Position numbers and translations under genes: made by a program. The notes under the pieces are model-generated. The model saw only the letters and a list, made by a program, of their open reading frames with translations, had not been told where the DNA came from and did no database searches. A stretch of 64,000 nucleotides of DNA, from positions 186,001 through 250,000 of the forward strand of contig CBDCQE010000003.1 in NCBI GenBank assembly GCA_965220505.1. Direction: 5' to 3'. The stretch comes from Bin87 sp965220505 (lineage in GTDB: Bacteria > Chloroflexota > Dehalococcoidia > Lucifugimonadales > UBA3495). Positions 49,071-57,590 of this stretch are shown piece by piece; positions within the stretch are counted from its first letter, which is position 1, and each line of letters opens with the position of its first letter.

Positions 49071-49182
49071 CGTCAGCAGCAGGATTTGCGGGATTTTATG
49101 ATTGGGCGGGATTGGGAGAGTTCCAGCGCAGAACGGTTCCAATCCTGATAATCACGAAATCTTGAAAATCCTGCTGCCGACG
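49071..49182. mobile_element. MITE-like palindromic element, copy 2
   Basis: 112 bp bounded by cgtcagcagcaggattt (49071-49087) and aaatcctgctgccgacg (49166-49182), a 17-bp inverted repeat with one mismatch. The interior, with gcgggattttatgattgggc and gaacggttccaatcctgata, aligns with copy 1 at 45603-45712. It lies between the GLUG gene terminator and the rpsA promoter. Confidence 0.8.
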
Positions 49183-49222
49183 ACTTACGAAAGGGAGGTA
49201 CGCGGGCCTCCGGGTTTTGCGG

Positions 49223-49251
49223 TTGCAATTTGTGTGCGGTATAAGTATTAT
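49223..49251 (+). promoter_or_regulatory. Sigma-70-type promoter of the S1 protein gene
   Basis: TTGCAA (49223-49228), 17-bp spacer, TATTAT (49246-49251), with transcription expected near 49258. This leaves an untranslated leader of about 100 nt before the ATG at 49359. S1 genes are often autoregulated through such leaders, but no specific structure is evident here. Confidence 0.55.
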
Positions 49252-49358
49252 TAGGCAGGCGAATTGTGGGGAAAGTGATCCAAGCGAGAACGAAGTACCT
49301 GCTCAACCTGTGCGGCCGCGTAACCGGCCGTAAGCCAGAGTAAGGAGCAGCTTAACTG

Positions 49359-50459
49359 ATGGTAGCCCAGGACCCGAACGTAGTCGAAGTCACAGACATG
49401 TCTCAACTCCCGGAGTCGGCGTTTTCGCCGAGGGAGTACCGGAGAGGCGACCTGGTGACCGGCGAGATAGTGCGCATCGATGACGAGGGCATGGTCATCA
49501 GCGCCGGCCTCAAGACCGAGGGCATCGTTCCGCCACAGGAGATGCGCACACTTACCGACGAGAAGCGAGAACAGATGCAGCCGGGCACCAACGTGATTGT
49601 CATTCACCTGAACAATCGCGGGCCCGGAGGAATGGCGGTATTCTCATACGACCAGGCGCAGGAAAAGCAGGTCTGGGAAGACCTGATTGAGCTGCACAAG
49701 CAGGACTCCGAACTGGCGGCCAAGGTGGTGCAGCACAACAAGGGCGGCCTGGTGGTCGACTGGCAGGGAGTGCGCGGCTTTGTCCCCTTCTCCCAGATGG
49801 CGCCGGTGCCGAAGGAAGGCCGCATCGAACACCTGGACGCCAGGATCGGCGAGGACGCGCGGTTCAACATTCTTGAGCTGGACGCCCAGCGCGAAAAACT
49901 GGTGCTGACCGAGCGGCGGATCTGGCGACAGTTGCGCAACGCGGCCAAGGAGCGCCTGCTGGAAGAACTGCAGGAGGGCCAGATCGTCCAGGGCACGGTC
50001 CGGTCGATGCGCGGGTTCGGCGCCTTCGTCGACCTGGGCGACGCGGAGGGGCTGGTCCCCATCTCCGAGCTGTCCTGGTCCATGATCAAGTCGCCGGAAG
50101 AAGTGGTCAGCGTGGGTGACGACCTCACCCTCAAGGTGCTGCGGGTGGACCGGGAGAACAGCAAGATCTCCCTGAGCCTGAAGCGGACCCAGCCGGAGCC
50201 GTGGGACACCGTTCCGGAGCGGTACCACGTTGGCGACATTGTCGACGGGACCGTCACCCGCCTCATGGACTTCGGTGCCTTCGTCAAGCTTGAAGACTGG
50301 GTCGAGGGCCTGGTGCATATCTCCGAGCTGTCGGCTCGCCGGATGGAGCACCCCCGGGAGATCGTCTACCAGGGTCAGCAGATCAAGGTGCAGATCCTGA
50401 GCATCGACACCGAGCGCAAGCGGATGAGCCTGAGCTACCGCAAGGTGTACGGCCTATAG
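49359..50459 (+). CDS. rpsA: Ribosomal protein S1-type RNA-binding protein (four S1 domains)
   Basis: 366 residues with four S1 (OB-fold) domains at about 30-98, 112-182, 203-272 and 289-358. Diagnostic stretches are GDLVTGEIVRIDDEGMVISA, GGLVVDWQGVRGFVPFSQMA, GTVRSMRGFGAFVDLGDAEG and GTVTRLMDFGAFVKLEDWVE. The last two have the typical GFGAFV-x-L and GLVHISELS. Enterobacterial S1 has six domains; the four-domain form is usual in this and related Gram-positive lineages. It binds mRNA and aids initiation on structured leaders. The gene is closed by a strong terminator and converges with the polX operon. Confidence 0.93.
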   Translation: MVAQDPNVVEVTDMSQLPESAFSPREYRRGDLVTGEIVRIDDEGMVISAGLKTEGIVPPQEMRTLTDEKREQMQPGTNVIVIHLNNRGPGGMAVFSYDQAQEKQVWEDLIELHKQDSELAAKVVQHNKGGLVVDWQGVRGFVPFSQMAPVPKEGRIEHLDARIGEDARFNILELDAQREKLVLTERRIWRQLRNAAKERLLEELQEGQIVQGTVRSMRGFGAFVDLGDAEGLVPISELSWSMIKSPEEVVSVGDDLTLKVLRVDRENSKISLSLKRTQPEPWDTVPERYHVGDIVDGTVTRLMDFGAFVKLEDWVEGLVHISELSARRMEHPREIVYQGQQIKVQILSIDTERKRMSLSYRKVYGL

Positions 50460-50491
50460 CCGAACCACCCAGCGCAAAGGCAAAAGTGATT

Positions 50492-50519
50492 TAGGGGCGA
50501 AAGTTTTCGCCCCTATTTT
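50492..50519. terminator. Strong terminator shared by rpsA and the convergent gene
   Basis: taggggcgaa (50492-50501) pairs with ttcgccccta (50506-50515), 10-bp stem with a 4-nt loop, followed by ttttgttctttg on the plus strand. The complement also has an A/T flank, so it could work both ways. It ends rpsA (33 bp after the stop) and overlaps the end of the leftward gene at 50513. Confidence 0.88.
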
Positions 50520-51304
50520 GTTCTTTGCAGCGCCGGCAGGTCGGCGATGTTCATGATGAAGAGGCCCGGGTCGGCGGCGTGGGCATCGTCGCGCAACGCC
50601 TGGAGCCGCTCCAAGCCCCGCCGGGTGTCGCTGGCGACACGAGCCGGGTGCCACTTGCGGATGCGACGCTTGAACAGCCAGTAAGTGAATTCCTGCCAGG
50701 CGACCAGGGAAAGGCACTCAGGCTCCCAACCCCAGGCTCCTCCGGCATCGGCGAGGAACTCAGGCACGAGGTTGGCGCGGGTATCGCCGTAGAGATTGCG
50801 GTAGGCGTCCTCCACCACGTCGTCGCTGTCGCCGTAGCAGCGGGCCAGCCGGCTCTTGCGGATGGAGTCTTCCGTGACCAGTTGCAAGGCCTCTTCGACT
50901 ACCACGCCATACCAGAAATTCAGGTGGGCGGTGTACCGGTAGGGCCCGATGAGTTGACGGAACCGTTCCGCGCCGATGTCTTCGGGCAGACGCCCGTAGA
51001 ACAGCAGGGTTTCCAACTCCCCCGGTGGGACGGCATCGGGGATTGCAAGGCTGAGACGATGGGCCAGGGTGAGCCAGTCCAGCGCTTCGCCGCCGATGAC
51101 GTAACGCCAGGTTCGTCCCCAGATTTCCTCGTGGGGGAGGCTCCAGCGCCCGATGGCGTCCAGCAGCGCGATGTGCCACGGCTCGGCGCGGCCGGCGCGG
51201 GAGCGCAACCGCTCGATGACGTGCTCGTATTCCGGGAGACCTGCGGCGCCGTCATGCGCCGGTGAGATTACCGCGATCCCGGTGTCGTCCACCGTAAAAG
51301 TCAT
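50513..51304 (-). CDS. Hypothetical protein, translationally coupled to polX
   Basis: The start at 51304 (MTFTVDDTGIAVISPAHDGA) overlaps the polX stop as ATGA (51301-51304) and gives 263 residues. I do not recognise a family. The sequence is rich in aromatic and charged residues, with runs such as ERLRSRAGRAEPWHIALLDA, RWSLPHEEIWGRTWRYVIGG, EALDWLTLAHRL and WQEFTYWLFKRRIRKWHPAR. There are no Cys-pair or HxH sites, no signal peptide and no obvious catalytic motif. It looks helical and soluble. The coupling to polX suggests a DNA-repair-related or housekeeping role, which is inference only. Confidence 0.7.
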   Translation of the reverse strand: MTFTVDDTGIAVISPAHDGAAGLPEYEHVIERLRSRAGRAEPWHIALLDAIGRWSLPHEEIWGRTWRYVIGGEALDWLTLAHRLSLAIPDAVPPGELETLLFYGRLPEDIGAERFRQLIGPYRYTAHLNFWYGVVVEEALQLVTEDSIRKSRLARCYGDSDDVVEDAYRNLYGDTRANLVPEFLADAGGAWGWEPECLSLVAWQEFTYWLFKRRIRKWHPARVASDTRRGLERLQALRDDAHAADPGLFIMNIADLPALQRTK

Positions 51305-53100
51305 GGTCGGGATACCGCGGCCCGCCGGCCCTCTACCATAGCCGCGAAGCGTTCGGGCCGCTGGCCTTTCGGCGCCCGAAGCCACGCGAGGAACTCGCTG
51401 GCCGGATAGGTGTTCAGGACATGCTCCGGCCCGCACCGGGCGCGGCGGGCGACGGCCACCCCAAAGGTGCGGTTGGTCAGCCCGTCGATATGGTGCGAGT
51501 CGGTGTTGATCACCAGGGGGACGCCCAACTCGCGAGCGCGGGCCGCGTGGGTGTCCTTGAGGTCCAGGCGCTCCGGGGCGGCGTTGATTTCCATGGCGGT
51601 GCCGGTGTCGCGGGCGGTTTGCAGCAGTGCCTCGATATCGAACTCAACCGGGTCGCGGCGGCCGAGCAGGCGCGCGGATGCATGGCCGATGACGTTGACG
51701 TGAGGGTTCTCCATGGCGCGGATGATGCGCCGGGTCATGGTGTCCCGGTCCTGGTTCATGGCGTTGTGAATGGAGGCGATGACCCAGTCCAGCATGCCCA
51801 ACACGTCGTCGGGAAAGTCCATGGCGCCCTCGGCGCGAATGTCCACCTCCGAGCCGCAGAGGATGGTCATGTCGTATCGGGACTGGAGGCCCTTCAGGAT
51901 TTCGATCTGGCGGGCCAGACGGTCGGGGGTCAGGCCGTTGGCGACGCCGAGGCCCTGGGAGTGGTCGGTGAGGGCCATGTACTCGTAGCCCATGGCGGCC
52001 ACGGCGGCGACCATTTCTTCCAGGGGGAATTTGCCGTCGCTCCAGTCGCTGTGGAGGTGCAGGTCGCCGCGGAGGTCGGCCGCAGTGACCAGGTTGGGCA
52101 GGTTGTCGTCGCGGGCGGCGTCCAACTCGTCGGCGCCGCGGCGGAGTTCCGGCGGTATCCAGGGCAGGTCGAGACGGCCGTAGAAAGACTCCTCGTCGGG
52201 GAACCGCTCGGTCTCGCCGCTTTCAATGACCGTGATGCCGTATTCGTTCAGGGACAAACCCCGGCGGTTGGCGTAATCGCGCAGACGGATGTTGTGCTGC
52301 TGGCTCCCCGTGAAGTACTGGAGCATTGCTCCCATGGCGTCGGGCTCGCCGATGCGCAGGTCAATCTGGATGCCTGGGTCGACGATCACGGAGGTCTTGG
52401 AGTCGCCCTGAACGAGGACCTCACGGACTGATGGCAGGGCGGCCAGGGCCGGGCCGGTCTCTTCGGGGTTCTCCGAAACCGCGATGAGGTCGAGGTCGCC
52501 GATGGTTTCTTCCCAGCGGCGTAGCGAACCGGCCGGGGTGATGCTCACTAGACCGGCACAAGTGTCGAAGAGTTGGGATGTTACCGCGGCGCAGGTCTCG
52601 GAGGCGATACCCAACGGAGTGCGATCGGATCGCATTCGCTGGGCCTGGATGTGGCGCAGGATGTTTGCCACGGAACGCTTGCCCAGGCGGGGCAGTTGTT
52701 CGAGCCGGCCGTCCAATGCGGCCTGCTCCAGTTCGGCGACGGAGCCGATACCCAGCTCGCCCACGGCGGCTTTCACGGTCTTGGGTCCCATGCCGGGAAC
52801 TTCGAGCAGTTCCAGGACGTTCGGCGGCAGCTCCTCGGCCAGGCGGTCGTAGGCCGCAACGTGGCCCGTCGCCACGTACTCCTGCACCTTCTCGCTGATG
52901 GCCTTGCCGACGCCGGGGATTTTCTTCAGGTCGTCGCCGGCGGAGGCCGCCGCGGCCAGCGACCAACTGAGCTGTTCGATGGTGTTGGCGGCGCGCTGGT
53001 AGGCACGAATCTTGAAGACGGTGTCACCCTTGATCTCCAACATGGCTGCCATGTTGTTGAACAGCTGGACGATGTCTTCATTGGTGATCTGCGTGGTCAT
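51301..53100 (-). CDS. polX: DNA polymerase X family protein with PHP domain
   Basis: 599 residues from the ATG at 53100 (MTTQITNEDIVQLFNNMAAM); an ATG four codons upstream is equally possible. Order: helical HhH domain (to about 110; FKIRAYQRAANTIEQLSW and IPGVGKAISEKVQEYV), second HhH VPGMGPKTVKAAVGELGIG, pol-beta nucleotidyltransferase core AGSLRRWEETIGDLDLIAVS with the catalytic Asp pair, thumb, and a C-terminal PHP domain (from about 340) with RGDLHLHSDWSDGKFPLEEM and further His/Asp metal ligands (LTDHSQGLG; GSEVDI; NTDSHH). It does gap-filling and possible 3'-phosphatase/exonuclease processing in base-excision repair. It is followed by the coupled gene at 50513. Confidence 0.95.
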   Translation of the reverse strand: MTTQITNEDIVQLFNNMAAMLEIKGDTVFKIRAYQRAANTIEQLSWSLAAAASAGDDLKKIPGVGKAISEKVQEYVATGHVAAYDRLAEELPPNVLELLEVPGMGPKTVKAAVGELGIGSVAELEQAALDGRLEQLPRLGKRSVANILRHIQAQRMRSDRTPLGIASETCAAVTSQLFDTCAGLVSITPAGSLRRWEETIGDLDLIAVSENPEETGPALAALPSVREVLVQGDSKTSVIVDPGIQIDLRIGEPDAMGAMLQYFTGSQQHNIRLRDYANRRGLSLNEYGITVIESGETERFPDEESFYGRLDLPWIPPELRRGADELDAARDDNLPNLVTAADLRGDLHLHSDWSDGKFPLEEMVAAVAAMGYEYMALTDHSQGLGVANGLTPDRLARQIEILKGLQSRYDMTILCGSEVDIRAEGAMDFPDDVLGMLDWVIASIHNAMNQDRDTMTRRIIRAMENPHVNVIGHASARLLGRRDPVEFDIEALLQTARDTGTAMEINAAPERLDLKDTHAARARELGVPLVINTDSHHIDGLTNRTFGVAVARRARCGPEHVLNTYPASEFLAWLRAPKGQRPERFAAMVEGRRAAVSRP

Positions 53101-53167
53101 GGTCAATACCATACCACCGGCCGGCGAAGGCGGGCAAGGAAGGCTGGCGGCGGTTCCCCGCAAAACA

Positions 53168-53193
53168 GGGGCGCCTGCTCGCGCAGACGCCCC
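53168..53193 (-). terminator. Hairpin downstream of the aconitase gene
   Basis: ggggcg-c-ctgc (53168-53178) pairs with gcag-a-cgcccc (53183-53193), a 10-bp stem with one mismatch and a 4-nt loop. On the minus strand tgttttgcgg follows. It lies 26 bp beyond the aconitase stop and fits a terminator for leftward transcription. Confidence 0.65.
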
Positions 53194-53218
53194 CGCGTAG
53201 TGCCAGGTGTGAAACCGG

Positions 53219-55501
53219 CTAGCTGCTGGCCCCCTCCAGGTTCTTCATGTGGTTCATGGCGCTGCCGGCCCGGAACCACGCGATCTGGGTGTCGTTCAGC
53301 GTGTGCCGCAGGTTGAGCGTTTCCTCGGAGCCGTCGGCGTGCTTGAGGACCGCCTGGACCGGGCGGTCCGGCGCCAGGTCGTTGAGACCAACCAGGCTCA
53401 TGCGGTCATCCTCCAGCACGCGGTCCCAATCCGCCGGGTCCTCGAAGGTGAGAGGCAGCAACCCCTGCTTCTTCAAGTTCGACTCGTGGATGCGGGCGAA
53501 GCTGCGGGTGATGATGGCCGCGGCCCCCAGCATGCGGGGCGACAGCGCAGCGTGCTCGCGGCTGGAGCCCTCGCCGTAGTTCTCGTCGCCGATGGCGACC
53601 CAGCGGATGCCCTGGGCGCTGTAGGCCCGGGCGATCTCCGGAATAGGCATGATTTCCTCGCCGGAGAGCTGGTTCTTGCCGGTGCCGGTGTCGTCGGTGT
53701 AGGCGTTGTTGGCGCCGAGGAACATGTTGTCGCTGAGGTTGTTCAGGTGCCCACGGAAACGGAGCCACGGCCCGGCCGGCGAGATGGAGTCAGTCGTGGT
53801 CTTGCCTTCGGTCTTCACCAGGATCGGTACGTCTTCGAAGTCGTTGCCATCCCACGGATCCCACGGGTCCAGGACCTGCAGCCGGTTGCTGTTGGGGTCG
53901 ACGCGGACCTCAACGTCGCTGCCGTCTTCCGGCGGCTCGACGTACATGTCGGTGCCCGGGTCAAAGCCGGTGGGCGGCACCTCGGGGGCCTCGGACGGCG
54001 GCTGGAGCATGAACTCGTTGCCGTTGGCGTCCACCAGTGGGTCGGTCAGCGGGTTGAAGGAGAGGCTGCCGCCCAGACCCATGGCCACGGCCAGCTCGGG
54101 GCTGGCGATGAAGTTCATGGTGCCGGCGTTGCCGTCGTTGCGGCTGGGGAAGTTGCGGTTGTAGGAGGTGACGATGCTGTTGTCCGTGCCGCGAGCCTCC
54201 GGCCGGTTCCACTGGCCGATGCAGGGACCGCAGGCGTTGGCCAGCACGGTTGCGCCGATGGCTTCCAGCGCGGCCTGCTGACCGTCGCGCTCGATGGTGG
54301 CGCGGACCTGCTCGGAACCGGGGGTCACCAACAGACCTGAAGCGGCGGACACTCCGTGGGCAGCGGCCTGTCGGGCCACGTCGGCGCAGCGTTCCATGTC
54401 TTCGTAGGAGGAGTTGGTGCAGCTGCCGACCAGCGCCACGGACACCCGCTCCGGGAAGCCTTCCTGTTGGGCCTCAGCGGCCAGCGCGGAAATCGGCCGC
54501 GCCCGGTCGGGCGAGTGGGGGCCGGTAACATGGGGTTCCAGTGTGGATAGGTCAATCTCGACGATCTGGTCGTAGAACTGCTCCGGCTGCTCCTCGACCT
54601 CGGGGTCGGACTGGAGCAGGTGTTTGTACTCCTCAGCGATTGCGACCAGATCCTCGCGGCCGGTGGCGCGGAGGTAGGTGGCCATGCGCTCGTCGTAGGG
54701 GAACACGTCGCCGGTGGCGCCCAGTTCGGCGCCCATGTTGCAGATGGTGCCCTTGCCGGTGGCGGAGATGGAGGCGGCGCCGGGTCCGAAGTATTCGATG
54801 ATGGCGTTGGTGCCGCCGGACACGGTGAGCTCGTAGGCCAGCTTGATGATGACGTCCTTGGGCGCGGTCCAGCCGCTCATGGAGCCGGTGAGCTTGACGC
54901 CGATGATGCGCGGATAGCGCACTTCCCAGGGGAGGCCGGCCATCACGTCGGCCGCGTCCGCTCCGCCCACGCCGATGGCCAGGGAGCCCAGGCCGCCGCC
55001 GTTGACGGTGTGCGAGTCGGTCCCGATGATCAGGGCGCCGGGGAAGGCGTACTTTTCGAGTACCACCTGGTGGATGATGCCGGAGCCGGGCTTCCAGAAA
55101 CCCATGCCGAAGCGGCGGCTGGCGGATTCGAGGAACTGGTAGACCTCGTTGCTCTCATTGAGAGCGTCCTGGAGGTCGGAGGAGGCGCCGACGCGGGCCT
55201 GGATGAGGTGGTCGCAGTGCACGGTGGTCGGAACCGCCACGCGATCGCGGCCGGACTGCATGAACTGCAGGATGGCCATCTGTCCCGTCACGTCCTGATG
55301 GGCCACTCGGTCGGGACGGAGGTTGATGTAGCTGTCGCCAGGGCGCAGGTCGGCGTCGGCAACGTCGTCCAGATGAGAGAGCAATAGCTTCTCAGCCATG
55401 GTCAGGGGGCGGTTGAGCCTGCCCCGCACCTGGGCCAGCTTCTCGTCCATTTTTCGGTAGGTTTCCCGCACGAATTCCGGAGTGGAATCGATATTGCTCA
55501 T
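53219..55501 (-). CDS. Aconitate hydratase, mitochondrial-type
   Basis: 760 residues; isomerises citrate to isocitrate in the TCA cycle. The [4Fe-4S] ligands are in VGSCTNSSYEDMERC and LANACGPCIGQWNRPEARG. Substrate and catalytic segments include TTVHCDHLIQA, ALIIGTDSHTVNGGGLGSLA, IGVGGADAADVMAGLPW, SYNRNFPSRNDGNAG and GDENYGEGSSREHAALSPR. The SRNDGN version and the long DPWDPWDGNDFEDVPIL linker place it with mitochondrial-type aconitases, not AcnA or AcnB. The start at 55501 reads MSNIDSTPEFVRETYRKMDE, normal for the group. A terminator hairpin follows. An iron-sulfur protein gene lies 116 bp upstream on the same strand. Confidence 0.95.
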   Translation of the reverse strand: MSNIDSTPEFVRETYRKMDEKLAQVRGRLNRPLTMAEKLLLSHLDDVADADLRPGDSYINLRPDRVAHQDVTGQMAILQFMQSGRDRVAVPTTVHCDHLIQARVGASSDLQDALNESNEVYQFLESASRRFGMGFWKPGSGIIHQVVLEKYAFPGALIIGTDSHTVNGGGLGSLAIGVGGADAADVMAGLPWEVRYPRIIGVKLTGSMSGWTAPKDVIIKLAYELTVSGGTNAIIEYFGPGAASISATGKGTICNMGAELGATGDVFPYDERMATYLRATGREDLVAIAEEYKHLLQSDPEVEEQPEQFYDQIVEIDLSTLEPHVTGPHSPDRARPISALAAEAQQEGFPERVSVALVGSCTNSSYEDMERCADVARQAAAHGVSAASGLLVTPGSEQVRATIERDGQQAALEAIGATVLANACGPCIGQWNRPEARGTDNSIVTSYNRNFPSRNDGNAGTMNFIASPELAVAMGLGGSLSFNPLTDPLVDANGNEFMLQPPSEAPEVPPTGFDPGTDMYVEPPEDGSDVEVRVDPNSNRLQVLDPWDPWDGNDFEDVPILVKTEGKTTTDSISPAGPWLRFRGHLNNLSDNMFLGANNAYTDDTGTGKNQLSGEEIMPIPEIARAYSAQGIRWVAIGDENYGEGSSREHAALSPRMLGAAAIITRSFARIHESNLKKQGLLPLTFEDPADWDRVLEDDRMSLVGLNDLAPDRPVQAVLKHADGSEETLNLRHTLNDTQIAWFRAGSAMNHMKNLEGASS

Positions 55502-55617
55502 TGTGTTCGCTCCTCCTCGAGTTTAGCCCCGCTGGATCGGCCCGCCGGCGCGTCGTCAATCACGCAAGTTGTCCGTGTTGTAGAACGCCGCGGCGGGCGA
55601 CCAGGCCCGGGGAGATG

Positions 55618-56445
55618 TTACAGGGTTACCTTTTCGCCATGCTGATCAATCAGGTCCATGAAGAGACGATGACGCAGGGGATTGTTTGCCGGGTTTTCCG
55701 AGCGCCGCAGGTAGATGCGGTACACGGTCGCCAGGTCGTCGTCCCGCAGCCAGATGGAGTAGCTCGGCATCCCGTTGCGCAGTTGTCGAAACAGAAACTC
55801 CACCTGGCGGATCCGGCTTAGTTGCAGTGACACCTGACCATCGCCGTCCGTCGCCAGCAGGGCGATGTCTCCGGTTGGGTCGGCTCTCCCGCTGCCATCC
55901 ACGAATTGCAGGCTGTCCAGCGAGGCGGGAATGGAGACGGTGGCGGCCGGATTGTGCACCATGACTACGGCTTCGGCCAGACCCACGGGAGCATCGCCCA
56001 TCCCCCGGCTGCAATCCGACAGGATTTGCCGTAGCAGGTCAACGTTGGCCGGAGGGTTGGACCCGCCGAGGGAGTGGATGGGAACGGCGGTCTCCGGCAG
56101 GTGGTCGGACAGGACCTCGTTCAAGTCGTCCGGAATGGGGGCGAATCTCACCCGTCCGCGCCGGGTGACGGTCGCTTCGCCTGTGATCGAGCCGTACAGC
56201 GCTTTTTCACCAGACCAGCGGCGGGCCACGTCGAAGCGCGGGCCGTAGGTGCATCCCAGGATGCATCCGGCCGTGGTGACCTGCGCGCGATCGTCTCCCC
56301 AGTGTCTTACGGCAGTACGAAAGTCCCCCAGGACGTCCTCGGCGTTGCGGCCGCGATGATACCAGCGGCCGCAGCCGTACTCGTCAGTACAGACGACAAC
56401 GTTGACTTCGGGGCGAGCGGACCGCTGCGGGTCGGATGCGGACAT
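55618..56445 (-). CDS. Protein with thioredoxin-like [2Fe-2S] ferredoxin N-domain and unknown C-domain
   Basis: 275 residues. The N-terminal 75 residues have VVVCTDEYGCGRWYHRG and, later, TTAGCILGCTYGPRFDV: a Cys-x5-Cys and Cys-x3-Cys spacing like the thioredoxin-fold [2Fe-2S] proteins (NuoE/Shethna-type). The remaining 190 residues (from RRGRVRFAPIPDDLNEVLSD through MPSYSIWLRDDDLATVYRIY) are not recognised. It may pass electrons to or sense iron for neighbouring Fe-S enzymes, as it lies between the 7Fe-type ferredoxin gene and the aconitase gene. The cluster call is moderately sure; the function is not. Confidence 0.62.
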   Translation of the reverse strand: MSASDPQRSARPEVNVVVCTDEYGCGRWYHRGRNAEDVLGDFRTAVRHWGDDRAQVTTAGCILGCTYGPRFDVARRWSGEKALYGSITGEATVTRRGRVRFAPIPDDLNEVLSDHLPETAVPIHSLGGSNPPANVDLLRQILSDCSRGMGDAPVGLAEAVVMVHNPAATVSIPASLDSLQFVDGSGRADPTGDIALLATDGDGQVSLQLSRIRQVEFLFRQLRNGMPSYSIWLRDDDLATVYRIYLRRSENPANNPLRHRLFMDLIDQHGEKVTL

Positions 56446-56469
56446 CTGAGAACGTGTGAACCGTTAAAT

Positions 56470-56499
56470 GTGCGCCCGGCGGCCAAGCGCCGGGCGCAC
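56470..56499 (-). terminator. Strong hairpin between ferredoxin and [2Fe-2S] protein genes
   Basis: gtgcgcccggcg (56470-56481) pairs perfectly with cgccgggcgcac (56488-56499), 12 bp with a 6-nt loop. On the minus strand catttaacgg follows, weakly U-rich. It lies 33 bp beyond the ferredoxin stop and probably ends that transcript. Confidence 0.65.
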
Positions 56500-56532
56500 G
56501 ACGGGGTCGGTGTACGCCGGGCGGCGCGTCGA

Positions 56533-56775
56533 CTACTTGCTGAAGTAGTCGTAATTTATCTTGATATATTCTTCGTACATGGACGGCACGGCTTCTTCGG
56601 CGAAGATGGCCGTGACCGGGCACACTGGTTCGCAGGCGGCACAATCGATGCACTCATCGGGACTGATGAAGTACATGTCATCGTCGTCGGTGGTGTAAAT
56701 GCAGTCCACCGGACAAACGTCGACACACGCGGCGTCTTTTACGCCCACGCATGGCTCGGTAATGATGTAGGTCAT
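56533..56775 (-). CDS. 7Fe-type ferredoxin
   Basis: The start at 56775 (MTYIITEPCVGVKDAACVDV) gives 80 residues. Cys9-x7-Cys17-x3-Cys21-x3-Cys25 forms a [3Fe-4S]/[4Fe-4S] pair with the second motif CIDCAACEPVCPVTAI. This is the small FdxA-like dicluster ferredoxin widespread in Actinobacteria and Chloroflexota, with the usual tail of about 25 residues (SMYEEYIKINYDYFSK). It carries low-potential electrons, perhaps to cytochrome P450s or 2-oxoacid enzymes. It is followed by a strong hairpin and is monocistronic. Confidence 0.93.
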   Translation of the reverse strand: MTYIITEPCVGVKDAACVDVCPVDCIYTTDDDDMYFISPDECIDCAACEPVCPVTAIFAEEAVPSMYEEYIKINYDYFSK

Positions 56776-56931
56776 AGCGGCATTCCCTCGGGTGATGTGC
56801 TGTGGGTCGACAGTGGCAAACCGAAATTCGGGCCACAACTCACGCGTGCCGGAATTATAGCACGGCGGGTAGGCAATGCAAACGCGCAGGGTGGCCCGGA
56901 GCGCTGATCGGAGGCATCCCAGCCGGCCGGT

Positions 56932-57366
56932 CTACACCCGGGTGAAGCGCTTTTTGGTCGAGAGGGTGACGAAGGTCTGAGTCTTTTGCACTCCATCTAT
57001 TACGCCGATGCGGGTGCGCAGGAAGTCGCCAAGGCTTTCAGCGGATTCCAGGGCGGTCCAGACGAATACGTCGTAGGGGCCGGTGGCGACGACGACATAG
57101 TGCGCCTCGTCGAGATTGGCGATGCACTCCGCGACGGAATCGGACTTGCCCGGGCCGGTTTCCAGACCGATCAGGGCGGTGGTGCCGTAGCCCATTTTTT
57201 CGAGGTTGGGGACTGCCACCACGTGAACGATGTCTTCTTTTATCAGGCGGCGCAACCGGCGGCGCACGGTGCCTTCGCTGACACCCACTGCGCGCGCAAT
57301 CTTGGCGTTGGACGCACGCCCGTCCGATTGCAGGATACCGATGATCTTCAGGTCAAGTTCATCCAT
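56932..57366 (-). CDS. Lrp/AsnC family transcription regulator
   Basis: 144 residues. The N-terminal HTH (LDLKIIGILQSDGRASNAKI, then ARAVGVSEGTVRRRLRRLI) is followed by the RAM/AsnC ligand domain (LIGLETGPGKSDSVAECIAN, then VATGPYDVFVWTAL). These proteins form octamers and bind DNA in response to amino acids. The Gly and Asp of the ligand pocket (VATGPYDVF) are conserved. It lies between the ferredoxin gene and the EamA-type transporter; the transporter could be a target, as Lrp-type regulators often control amino-acid exporters nearby. The target and effector are not known. Confidence 0.92.
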   Translation of the reverse strand: MDELDLKIIGILQSDGRASNAKIARAVGVSEGTVRRRLRRLIKEDIVHVVAVPNLEKMGYGTTALIGLETGPGKSDSVAECIANLDEAHYVVVATGPYDVFVWTALESAESLGDFLRTRIGVIDGVQKTQTFVTLSTKKRFTRV

Positions 57367-57590
57367 TGGTTGGCAGACTCCGTCCTAGGTATGCAGTCAC
57401 ATTCCTACGCTCAATAGCGCAGATATTTGGCACAAGATAATATTCGTTGTTGCTGCGGTTGTCAACCATCAAAGAGACGATGATAAACATTATCGATTTA
57501 TTCGTGACGGATTCGCTGCTTTTTCTCCGCTTTCGACGCAGCATTAACGTAATGACCGACGGCATAGCGGGAAGTTCCCGTTTTTGGGCG
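57367..57590. other. AT-rich intergenic stretch upstream of the Lrp gene
   Basis: About 220 bp without a supported gene. It is notably AT-rich around 57420-57500 (for example gataatattcgttgttgctg), as expected for the promoter and self-binding sites of an Lrp/AsnC regulator. A minus-strand open frame crossing it has no family features. Confidence 0.45.
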
